Assembly (NCBI GenBank): GCA_017962845.1
Contig: JAGCUN010000006.1
Coordinates: 1 to 64,000, forward strand
Direction of reading: 5' to 3'
Length of the DNA: 64,000 nucleotides
Source: Bacteroidales bacterium
Lineage (GTDB): Bacteria; Bacteroidota; Bacteroidia; Bacteroidales; WCHB1-69
The position numbers were made by a program, and so were the translations under genes. The notes under the pieces are model-generated. The model searched no databases. It saw only the letters and a program-made list of their open reading frames with translations, and was not told where the DNA came from. Positions 51,501 to 59,266 of the stretch are shown here, in pieces (position 1 is the first letter of the stretch; the number at the start of each line of letters is the position of its first letter).

Positions 51501-51938
51501 AGATGCCAAGTCTCTATGATAAAACTCATCACGCTGATAAGTAGCGGCATCCTTTACCAAAGGCAACTCCCCTACTTCCGACTTGGAATAGGAGGGCTGA
51601 GCGGGGAAGAGCAGTTCTGTAACGCCCAACTCCTCAGCAGGATAGTCGATAAAATGCGAGGAAACAACCTCACAATGCACGCCGCTGCAGAGGGGGATCT
51701 CCAGCAGTGAGACCGCGACGGGCACCTGCGGCTGACCCACCTCTGAAGAGAGCGTGGCACCTTCCATAGAAAGGCGGGAGAAACTGCCGTCGGGAGTAGA
51801 AACATTCGTCACCTCCAATGGCGCTGCTGTGCAATGCAGGCGTAACCGGCCAGGATTATTTTCTTGCACACTGACAATCTGCGCATTTAGCACAATGACA
51901 GATAACAAAAAAAAGGATGTCAGAAGGAATCTTTTCAT
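48531..51938 (-). CDS. Gingipain-like C25 cysteine peptidase with T9SS sorting domain
   Basis: The 1135-residue secreted protein starts with signal peptide MKRFLLTSFFLLSVIVLNAQ. A C25 propeptide-like region runs to about 220. The peptidase C25 domain follows (MLIVSHSMFRGQLDSFIAWKQRQG; VLLVGDVAQIPAF), with the likely catalytic His in TAHCSSEGWSDP and Cys in VGNCCLSNKFDD. An Ig-like gingipain C-terminal segment follows, then repeat Ig-like domains. Next is a cleaved-adhesin/MAM-like module (VEDFETGDFSKFNWTN...). The end is a T9SS sorting domain (NVYPVPATQQVTI, LVLFDMNGRQIQ, LRSGLYLISLYNEDG). Substrate specificity (Arg or Lys) is not predictable by eye. It has its own promoter. Confidence 0.92.
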   Translation of the reverse strand: MKRFLLTSFFLLSVIVLNAQIVSVQENNPGRLRLHCTAAPLEVTNVSTPDGSFSRLSMEGATLSSEVGQPQVPVAVSLLEIPLCSGVHCEVVSSHFIDYPAEELGVTELLFPAQPSYSKSEVGELPLVKDAATYQRDEFYHRDLASVEMRGVMRNMNIATFYFSPIQYNPVTRTIRVYDEVEILVEFDNPDLPATYTMKSLHGNAFVNGLASRVLNPMQPQNREEVYNRPVKMLIVSHSMFRGQLDSFIAWKQRQGLLVDVAYTDDPQVGTTTTSISNYIKSLYNNATDNNPAPTFVLLVGDVAQIPAFSTHVSGESHVTDLYYFTWTDGDNIPDCFYGRFSAQNANQLANILEKVMQYEQYAMPDPAYLNDAVLVAGTDGNYGPTHANGQINYLSNNYVNTAFGYSNVYVHLYNSSSQAATIRAEIGAGVGYANYTAHCSSEGWSDPVFETNHIPSMNNADKYGFMVGNCCLSNKFDDSECFGEAILRAEKKGASGYIGGSNSTYWDEDYYWSVGLRSNINANPTYEAAHLGAYDRMFHTHGEPFSDWYVMAGSIITSGNLSVESSTSSRKLYYWEIYHLMGDPSMLPWLTNPVPMPVSADADLVAGLSTLTVQAVPYAYVALTENGVVIGASMADATGTANLSFAPLVPGNPYEIAATAQGYQPFFQTINVIAPNDAYVVTANPQLAAANEPNYNATVSINATLRNLGVADASNISAVLSTTSSDVTIVENTTTLASLGVSEQQSVDGAFSIYIHDDIADNTMVPFTITTTFNGNQTTTCNFNLTLQAPSLSNAAVSYAELEGNGNTAINPGETAMLRITTRNTGHAPAADAYSHLSCFYDQVTIVNDDLALGSIDAMGNAVSEFTIQVSDNVPEPFIVPFVHTIYAGAYSITDTVYLFVGECVEDFETGDFSKFNWTNSSNAWSVGNGAYEGSYCAVSKSNLSSGSSCTLSLSVTATANDTISYYRKYTAGSSWFGSDNFTFYIDNNVIETVSSTENWSRAAFPISAGTHTIRFVFTRDSYGGSSSTARIDYINFPMNGDMAPLAVEEAQRSLLNVYPVPATQQVTISLPSSDKGYQLVLFDMNGRQIQHRTITGGNSDYQLNINDLRSGLYLISLYNEDGVWTGKIVRAAE

Positions 51939-51989
51939 ATAATTTTGGATTTGGATTTGTAATTCTTGATGCCTAATATTTTGAGCTGA

Positions 51990-51997
51990 CAAAATTA
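51990..51997 (-). promoter_or_regulatory. -7 box of the gingipain-like gene
   Basis: The minus strand reads TAATTTTG followed by TCAGC, about 50 bases before ATG 51938 and inside the gap after the 52026 gene. It supports ATG 51938 over the longer frame that opens at 52010. Confidence 0.6.
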
Positions 51998-52025
51998 CAA
52001 AAAAATCCAAATATTGAAAAAGAAT

Positions 52026-54104
52026 TTAGCGTTTTCTCAAACATCGCACACTGAACCCCATATTTTTCACATTGAGTTCAGGTTCAAGCGCAGCGCAAGT
52101 GTAAGGCACATAAACCGATACTGCACTGATGGGAGCGTAATGGTCATTCACAGTCCAGAAATTGGCATACAACATCAAATCAATGTATTGACCGTATAAA
52201 GCATCATAGCGTCCCGCCCCACGAGCATTGAATCCCGAATTGGGTGAGGTACCCTCATAGCCTGACACCCAATAGAGAGAACTCGGTGACTTGATTTGTT
52301 CGGCAGTGCCACCTGCCGCCGCCAACATGATCATATATTCATCCACAGTTGGCAACGCCCATCCCTCAGGGCATATTCCCTGAACGTATGGACCAAAGTA
52401 CCCCATCGAGTCGGCTGGCACAGCGCTATTGTCACCCTCGGACACCCGCACCGCCGAATACCAACTATACATCTTTCCATAAATATTCTCCAATGAATCT
52501 ATTCCATTGTAATAAAAATAATTAGAGACATCAGTACCATCCGAATAATGGGTACTCCGCGCATTCTCACCCGTCCAGCACTGACAACCGATACGCACTG
52601 ATGAATAGCGGAAACCGTCGAAGTCGCTGACCGAATCCGCAGGGGTGCCGCAGGGCGGATAGACGACATTCACACGCTGGGTGCAATCCAATGTCAAGCC
52701 ACACTCATCCTCAACGGTCCACGTCACAATGGTACTGCCAACGGGATACATGTTGCCTGACGGTGCATCATTGGAAATCGTGTAGTCCACACCATCCAGA
52801 GCAGGAGAATGGTAATAAACGGGGTTGCCGATGTCCATCAACGTTGTGTCGCAAGCGCCATAGGCCAGCACCACACTCGTGTCGGTCGGACAGGTAAAAG
52901 TTGCTTCCGATGAAATCGGAGGAATCACATATAGATCCAACGACACCAAGCTGTCGAAGCCCTGCGCGGTTGTTAAGTGAATCAGATAGTTTCCGGAGAC
53001 AGTCCCCGCTTGAAAAACAGTATCAGCGGTCGCATACGGGAAAGCATTGGAGCAGACGCTATCCGTAATTTCCACAAGGGCCACGGGATTTACCTTGATT
53101 TTCAAGGTAATCACACTATCGCAACCATGAACCGACTGTAGTGTAACCCGATAGGTATAGGGTTCCGCCTGAGGGGTGGAGATATCCAGTCCCGTAAAAA
53201 TCGGGTTGACTTGCGATGTATAGGGAAGTGCCGATGCACTCACGGTCTCATAACAAGTGTCTTTGTCATACGGTTCATACACCCAAGCCGAACTGGTGAC
53301 ATTCAGGGTGTCGCTATTGAAAATCACGTATGCATCATACGAGGTACTCACATCGGGGCTCACCGTCATACTGGCACTTTTAGGGTTGTCGAGCCAGTAG
53401 GCGTACGCATCTGTGCCAAAATCGCGCACAGCACGGATGCGCACTTTTGTACGAGTAGGGTTTGAATGGTCGATGGGGTTTCGGGGGTCATAGAAATACT
53501 GGCTTCCCCTGACAACGAGGAAGTTGTTGCCCGTTCGTGTGGAGGTCCAGTAGTCGTGACCATCAGAACTATTATACGCATACATCCATCGCATACCGTT
53601 AGGATCCCCACCCGCATCAATGATGGAGCTTTCAATAAACGGAATCAGTCCGAAAATGTGGCGGAGTTGGATGGCATCGGGGATATACCAACCGTTGTAG
53701 AAATCCACGGCCTCGGCTGCGGGCGAATGGCCTGACTCCAGCAATATACGGGTGTTTTTCTTCCCCTCGTACGACCATTCTGAAATGCCGTATCGCGCCA
53801 CGAACTCATACGCATGGTTTTCTATTTCAGCCGGAATGGTGGCACCTTCATCCAACAAAAAATAAGACTTGTTGTTGCTATTGCTCACCCAGCCAATATC
53901 ATTCAATGCAACCGCCCAACCCTCTACCGGATTGTCGGGGTTGACATAGCAAATCACACCTTTCGAACCGTCGGGGAACTCATACACATCGCCAATCTGA
54001 TAGATCTGCGCCATGATTGCGCCGGCATGCACCAACACGATCGCCAGCACTACAATCTTTCTGAAAAACATCTTCAAAGCATTCATTGTCTTACTCTTTT
54101 TCAT
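52026..54104 (-). CDS. Two-domain lectin-fold surface protein (DUF1566-like plus FISUMP)
   Basis: The 692-residue exported protein has a signal peptide ending AGAIMAQ. An N-terminal DUF1566-like domain spans about 35-235 (IGDVYEFPDGSKGVICYV; NGWYIPDAIQLRHIFGL; DYWTSTRTG; KVRIRAVRDF). Two Ig-like modules with SVHGCDSVITLKIKV follow. A HYR-type module comes next (ATFTCPTDTSVVL...). The C-terminal FISUMP domain (TIGR02145) is at about 505-690, with VRIGCQCWTGENARSTHYSDG, GKMYSWYSAV, GICPEGWALPTVDEYMIML and GFSVRCLRKR. No T9SS sorting domain is seen. The start lies 14 bases after the upstream 1599-residue gene, so both are probably one operon. Confidence 0.85.
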   Translation of the reverse strand: MKKSKTMNALKMFFRKIVVLAIVLVHAGAIMAQIYQIGDVYEFPDGSKGVICYVNPDNPVEGWAVALNDIGWVSNSNNKSYFLLDEGATIPAEIENHAYEFVARYGISEWSYEGKKNTRILLESGHSPAAEAVDFYNGWYIPDAIQLRHIFGLIPFIESSIIDAGGDPNGMRWMYAYNSSDGHDYWTSTRTGNNFLVVRGSQYFYDPRNPIDHSNPTRTKVRIRAVRDFGTDAYAYWLDNPKSASMTVSPDVSTSYDAYVIFNSDTLNVTSSAWVYEPYDKDTCYETVSASALPYTSQVNPIFTGLDISTPQAEPYTYRVTLQSVHGCDSVITLKIKVNPVALVEITDSVCSNAFPYATADTVFQAGTVSGNYLIHLTTAQGFDSLVSLDLYVIPPISSEATFTCPTDTSVVLAYGACDTTLMDIGNPVYYHSPALDGVDYTISNDAPSGNMYPVGSTIVTWTVEDECGLTLDCTQRVNVVYPPCGTPADSVSDFDGFRYSSVRIGCQCWTGENARSTHYSDGTDVSNYFYYNGIDSLENIYGKMYSWYSAVRVSEGDNSAVPADSMGYFGPYVQGICPEGWALPTVDEYMIMLAAAGGTAEQIKSPSSLYWVSGYEGTSPNSGFNARGAGRYDALYGQYIDLMLYANFWTVNDHYAPISAVSVYVPYTCAALEPELNVKNMGFSVRCLRKR

Positions 54105-54118
54105 ATTTGTAATACTGA

Positions 54119-57100
54119 CTAAAAATCAATGGAGGGACGGACATGGTGCAGGGCATCTTTTGTATTGGACATAAAATGTCCTGAATAATCCAGATGCCAA
54201 CATCCGTTATCATCTTTTTCAGAAGAGGAGAGGTAGTAATAGGTCAATGTGCTCAAAGTAGTGGCGCCGTATGCACTTAAGCGGCTTAGGGACTTATTCA
54301 CCTGCGCCCGATTGCCGAACACGAGGTTCAACTCGCCCATGGAGGGCAGATACCATCCTCTTGCTTCCGTCGGGTTAACATTTCGAATCACAGGGTCATA
54401 ATAATAGCAGAAATAGGCCGCTGGGGCATTTTCGGCAAAACTCTCACTTTCAGCCATTTCTGCATACTGCTTGATGGTCAGCGTATTACCAAATCCATCC
54501 AAATCGAACAGAGCATCCCGCTGATTGGGCAGTTTACGCTTGCTATGCACAAACTTGTAAACATATTCGCTTGAGTTGCTGGAGGTTCCTCTTCTTGCCC
54601 ATTTCACGGTATTAGGGTCATCCACGAGAGCCACTGCCTTACCATGCTGACCGGTAAGGTCAACATAATAGACCACTCCAATAGGGACCTTATCAGAACG
54701 GAGGAACGAGTCGACACGAATCACTGAGCCATCGCTGCACAGCACGTCGCCGGGCGCCATCACGGCGGGGATTTCACCCTCTTGCCAGGTGAGCTTGGGG
54801 GTCGTCACCATCACCCCCATCGTGGTCGTTTCGCCACGGCAGATTTCATTGTCTGTCGTGTCAATAATCAGAATAATCAGGTTGATAATATCCAGACTAT
54901 CACAGCCATTGGCGGTGTGTACAATTTCAGAATAACGTCCTGTGGTGTCGTATGCGTGTCCTTTCCACATATAAGGATTTCCATTCAACTCGAAATTGGA
55001 GGTCACTATCGTAGTATCGTGATATGGGGGCGAATTCACGGTCAGGACGAAAGTGACGATGGAGTCGCATCCATTGGCCGCCCCACCCGGGAAACTCTTG
55101 GTAAAGAAGTAGGTTCCAGCATTCTTGACCGCTTCGTCCAATTCCGCTTGAGAGGCCACCTCCGGAACAACATGGTAGATGTCATCGTAGGGCAGAGAAT
55201 GACTCTGGCACACTTCATCATAAATCGTAGAGTGAGCTCTCTCGAACACATCCGCCATCACCACACCTGGTTCGTGTTGCACGATAGCGCTCCAGCCGGC
55301 ACCCGTACTCATGCCCGCCACGAAATAGAGCGAAAGCTCATTCCCGCTGGAGGTGATGAGGTCAGGAAGCGGACTGTTATACGTAAACACATTCAACATA
55401 GAATCAGGGACAAGTTCATGACCAGAAAAGACGTATAGATGTGACGTGGTGGAGAGGTTCAATTCTTCAAATAAAATACTGATGGGTTCTCCATCGGTGC
55501 TCGTGAAAGTATGGAAGATATTCTCACCTTGTGTATAAGCTCCCGACTCACCTCCCGAGTCATACATGCGGTACACATCCCCGCAACCCATCGTGGTCGC
55601 GCCCTCTGCAAAATTCATCGTATTATTGGTCAAGCCGTTAACTCTCGGGCAGTAGCCCTCCTTGATCACGCTGGTATATAGGATGGAGCGCTGGCGAATT
55701 TCGGTGGTGTCATACACCGACCATCCATCGTCGGTCATCACCTCAGATTTCAACAATTGGGTGAGGTGATAATCCCCGTACCAGTTGAGAGTATAGGGCG
55801 GCTCCAGGGTAGCTCGCACCTGCAATACCGCATCGTCTTCGTAGCAGACCGTATCGTTGCGCATAAGCACGTGACAGGCATCCACCATATTGGTGAGAAC
55901 ACCAATATATGTAGTATCAGACGGGTCGGCCACCGTATAGTCACACCCGTCCGGATCGATGATGTGGGTGGGGTAAATCTTAGCCGGTGTGGTGGTGGAA
56001 TATGTATCCGTAATGGGCACTCCAGCCTCTCCGCTGTAGGTGCGCGTCTCAACGCCCGTCCCATTTTCAAAAGCCATCACCAACTGTATTACGCCACTAT
56101 GTGCTTCGTTGTCGGGAGTGAAGGACAAGGTGACATCCTTCCCGGCACAGAAAGTGCCGCCTCCCGTTGTGGTGACCCATGGCGCGCTTGTGACACTCAA
56201 ATAAATACTGTCATAGATATGATCCTGACAGCCTGTCTGTGTAATATCCACCTTATACCAACCATCGGAAGCACCGTGTGAGATAAAAATGTAGGGTTCT
56301 GGGGAGGTGGAATAAAAACCATCCGGTCCCACCCATTCATAATTGAAAATATTGGCCACCTGCAAAGCGTGAATCTGGATTGTGGAACCCTCACAGGTAG
56401 TATTGGCCCTCAGTCCGCCGTCGAACCATGTCTTCTGCAAATCGGCCAGTGTGTAGGGATAGAAATTCACATGGAAGAACGCACCGCAGGCGTCGGCAAT
56501 CAAACAAGAATAGGGGTGACCGGCGGACATGGGAACATTGACGAAACTGCCAGTTTGATTTTCACCCAACAACGTTCCCTGGCGATCTGCTTCGCTGTAC
56601 AATGAATAGGTGTACGGCAGTGTGCCATTGGCGCCCTTCACAAAGACGCTTCCGCTGGTGGAGCTTGAGTCGCAGAGAAAAGCGGCAAGATAGTCAAACT
56701 GTACCGTCCCTCCACTGTATTGGATGGTGTCGAAAACGGCTGTCGGTGAGCACAACGACGACTCTCCCTCAGGGTAGATGCGTATCACGTAAGTTCCTTG
56801 TATGCCGATGCGGATGGGGTCGCCCAGCTGGTATTCGCCGATATCGTATCCTCCCGCGGGGCCGTCCACCACCTGCATTCTCGTATGCAAGGGGGTGGAG
56901 ACGGGGGCTATATCCAAACCCGTAGAAGGCGATGTATTGTGGCTGACACGGACGAACTCGCCCTGTGTGTAGGTGATGTACTGGTCTGTGCACGCCTGAG
57001 TAACATTGTATGCCGGCGTTTCCGCCAATTCCACACTATACACATCCCCGAAAGAGACATTCTGGCGCAGATTGAAGGAGTCGCAAGGGGTGATAATCTC

Positions 57101-58900
57101 AAACTGGTACGGGCCGGAGGGGAGGCAATAATCGTGTATGGCCAATGCATGCCCGGAGGGGTCGCCATCAACGGAAAGTGTGTTCCCGAAACTGTTTTTT
57201 ACCACCTGCCACTCCTGCAAAGCCGCATTGTAAATGGCAACGAAATTGTAGCGGTTGCCGTGGGGGCTCTCCACCAATCGTACAATCGTCCCGTCGGGAC
57301 TCATGTCGGTGCTGTTATGCTCGCTCACGCGAATGGTACGGAGCACCGAGCAGCAATGGTCATTACCATCTGTATGCATTTCCCAAGCAGGGTGGGTGGT
57401 GCTGACGTGCAAATCGTATGTCAAATCATCGGTTCGGTCGAAAAGCACACATCCATGACCGTCCACTAACTTTCGCTCAACACTGTGGGTGAAAGGCAGT
57501 TGCTCGGAATAGTAGGCCACCATATCGGAGAGTTTGAGCTTGCTGGGCGCATCAATCTTGGAAACCGTATCAGTTTTCATGACATGGTCAGTAAGCGGGT
57601 CAATATAGATCCACGTAAGCGGATGAGTATAATGGTAACGGTTAACAGCATGGTCCTCAGCGGGATTGACATACGACGGATGATACGAAGTATAGCGAAT
57701 GCTATGCTCATCGGTATGAACATAACTGTTCTGCCCACATGCACCCGAGCCGGTGATGGAGTCCGTCTTTTCAGTATGGTTAGTCACGAAAGAGGCTGCA
57801 TCCGGGAGGTGATACATAAATGCACGGCTGACCGTTGTATCGGCGCAGCCCGCCCAGGCAAAGTGATAGTCCAACCGTATCTCCTTGTCATACATATCAC
57901 AATAGCGATGGGCTTCCGCAATGGTATCATACAGGTCGGAACTGGCAGACGAGGACAACGGGAAGGCTTTCCAATCCCCTACGGGATGACCATCGTAAGA
58001 GAAACGGTACTGCATGTGAGATTGCAGCGCATTGACATAATAACTCAAAAATGGTTTCAGCGTGGCAGAAATCTTCACCACATTGCTGTCAAGCGGATTG
58101 CCGGAGGAGGCATACACGCCAATCGCATCCAACAGCGGCACCGACACCACTTCCACAGTTTGTTCAATCCGAGGAAGCCCATATCCACAGCCATCAGTAA
58201 GGAAAAAATCCCAATCACCACTGGGCATGTCATCTATGGTGTAGTAATCTTTATAATCGTATCGTAACGGGTCAGTACCAGAATATAGCGGTGCGGCGAA
58301 ATCGACCGTACGCAGAGTGTCCAATACATCATTATGGTTGACAACAGTAAGATGGTATGGGAAGCGCCCATTGTCGATAAACAGCTGCACACGCCCTGAA
58401 GGCGCACACGACAAAGAGGGTCGCAACCCGAAATCATCCTCCGTTAGGGCTGTCATATAAATGGAGGAGACCGTAGGAACAGTGTATGTGGTATGGATGG
58501 TCAGCACAGTCTGTGTGTCCACTTTGACGTAGCCGCCCATTCCATCATCACACAACGCCTCCATACCGAAAAAGTACGTTCCATAATCCATCAAAAGAGT
58601 ATCCACGCCTCCATAGTAGTAACTTCCGGCATAGCGCGCTGAATCTTCCTCCCTTTCGCGATAATAGACACGCACCGAAGAGAGTCCTGTAGCCGACAAA
58701 TCAGCGACCGGTTGATCAGAATCATCCAACAAACAAAAACACACCTTGCCATTGTTGAAACAGGTGGCATCTACGACGGTAAATCTGACATTGAAGGGGC
58801 AATTTTGGGCGAGAGCAGGTTGAAAAATAGAAGAAAAAAGTAAAAAAAGTGACAAAAAAGGCGCAATTATTGCGAATTTCAGATGCCCATTTTTCTGCAT
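54119..58900 (-). CDS. Giant surface protein with C-terminal DUF1566-like domain
   Basis: The product is about 1593 residues with signal peptide LFLLFSSIFQPALAQ. Long beta-sandwich regions follow, of the SprB/PKD-like kind: QNCPFNVRFTVVDATCFNNGKVCF is the typical opening of such repeats. Later come CDSxxV modules (GCDSIVTFVLTVN, GCDSLDIINLIIL). The final 210 residues match the DUF1566-like domain of the 52026 product: PAVMAPGDVLCSDGS, KAVALVDDPNTVKW, ARGWYLPSMGELNLVF, YYYLSSSE. Neither T9SS sorting nor FISUMP is at the end. The frame continues upstream to a TTG at 58918; ATG 58900 is used. Likely a cell-surface or secreted binding protein. Confidence 0.8.
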   Translation of the reverse strand: MQKNGHLKFAIIAPFLSLFLLFSSIFQPALAQNCPFNVRFTVVDATCFNNGKVCFCLLDDSDQPVADLSATGLSSVRVYYREREEDSARYAGSYYYGGVDTLLMDYGTYFFGMEALCDDGMGGYVKVDTQTVLTIHTTYTVPTVSSIYMTALTEDDFGLRPSLSCAPSGRVQLFIDNGRFPYHLTVVNHNDVLDTLRTVDFAAPLYSGTDPLRYDYKDYYTIDDMPSGDWDFFLTDGCGYGLPRIEQTVEVVSVPLLDAIGVYASSGNPLDSNVVKISATLKPFLSYYVNALQSHMQYRFSYDGHPVGDWKAFPLSSSASSDLYDTIAEAHRYCDMYDKEIRLDYHFAWAGCADTTVSRAFMYHLPDAASFVTNHTEKTDSITGSGACGQNSYVHTDEHSIRYTSYHPSYVNPAEDHAVNRYHYTHPLTWIYIDPLTDHVMKTDTVSKIDAPSKLKLSDMVAYYSEQLPFTHSVERKLVDGHGCVLFDRTDDLTYDLHVSTTHPAWEMHTDGNDHCCSVLRTIRVSEHNSTDMSPDGTIVRLVESPHGNRYNFVAIYNAALQEWQVVKNSFGNTLSVDGDPSGHALAIHDYCLPSGPYQFEIITPCDSFNLRQNVSFGDVYSVELAETPAYNVTQACTDQYITYTQGEFVRVSHNTSPSTGLDIAPVSTPLHTRMQVVDGPAGGYDIGEYQLGDPIRIGIQGTYVIRIYPEGESSLCSPTAVFDTIQYSGGTVQFDYLAAFLCDSSSTSGSVFVKGANGTLPYTYSLYSEADRQGTLLGENQTGSFVNVPMSAGHPYSCLIADACGAFFHVNFYPYTLADLQKTWFDGGLRANTTCEGSTIQIHALQVANIFNYEWVGPDGFYSTSPEPYIFISHGASDGWYKVDITQTGCQDHIYDSIYLSVTSAPWVTTTGGGTFCAGKDVTLSFTPDNEAHSGVIQLVMAFENGTGVETRTYSGEAGVPITDTYSTTTPAKIYPTHIIDPDGCDYTVADPSDTTYIGVLTNMVDACHVLMRNDTVCYEDDAVLQVRATLEPPYTLNWYGDYHLTQLLKSEVMTDDGWSVYDTTEIRQRSILYTSVIKEGYCPRVNGLTNNTMNFAEGATTMGCGDVYRMYDSGGESGAYTQGENIFHTFTSTDGEPISILFEELNLSTTSHLYVFSGHELVPDSMLNVFTYNSPLPDLITSSGNELSLYFVAGMSTGAGWSAIVQHEPGVVMADVFERAHSTIYDEVCQSHSLPYDDIYHVVPEVASQAELDEAVKNAGTYFFTKSFPGGAANGCDSIVTFVLTVNSPPYHDTTIVTSNFELNGNPYMWKGHAYDTTGRYSEIVHTANGCDSLDIINLIILIIDTTDNEICRGETTTMGVMVTTPKLTWQEGEIPAVMAPGDVLCSDGSVIRVDSFLRSDKVPIGVVYYVDLTGQHGKAVALVDDPNTVKWARRGTSSNSSEYVYKFVHSKRKLPNQRDALFDLDGFGNTLTIKQYAEMAESESFAENAPAAYFCYYYDPVIRNVNPTEARGWYLPSMGELNLVFGNRAQVNKSLSRLSAYGATTLSTLTYYYLSSSEKDDNGCWHLDYSGHFMSNTKDALHHVRPSIDF

Positions 58901-58957
58901 AACTACTAATGTTTTCAATGAGTTATGATTTTTATATGACTAAAATTTTTAAGGGCG

Positions 58958-58965
58958 CAAAAGTA
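58958..58965 (-). promoter_or_regulatory. -7 box of the 54119/52026 operon
   Basis: The minus strand reads TACTTTTG followed by CGCCC, about 57 bases before the ATG at 58900. The gap 58901-59266 otherwise holds the terminator at 59201-59229 and AT-rich sequence without a gene. Confidence 0.65.
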
Positions 58966-59200
58966 CAAAAAAATCCATACAGTCACCACATTTTTTCAAT
59001 CTACTAAAAAAAGCTTTCAATTAACTAAAAAATACCTCACTTTTTACTGAACAATTTGCATACAATTTCCCCAAAAAAACCTCGCCATAAAATCCCCCCA
59101 AAAAAAATCCCACATTCGAATCAAGCTTTTCACCCATCGAACCCCGAAGCCTATGCATCAGGCACTGAGCATGGCTCAACCGTAGCCCCTCTACAAAAAC

Positions 59201-59229
59201 AAAAAGGCCGCCCCAAACGGAACGGCCTC
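59201..59229 (-). terminator. Terminator after the 958-residue FISUMP gene
   Basis: On the minus strand AGGCCG and CGGCCT pair around twelve bases, followed by TTTTTGTTTTT. It lies 38 bases past the stop at 59267. Confidence 0.85.
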
Positions 59230-59266
59230 TTGAAAAAATATCTCGAATTATGAATTTCACCCGATG

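Noticed and set aside
59021..59260. A 79-codon minus-strand frame downstream of the 958-residue gene
   Set aside because: It spans the terminator of that gene and has no start context or motif.
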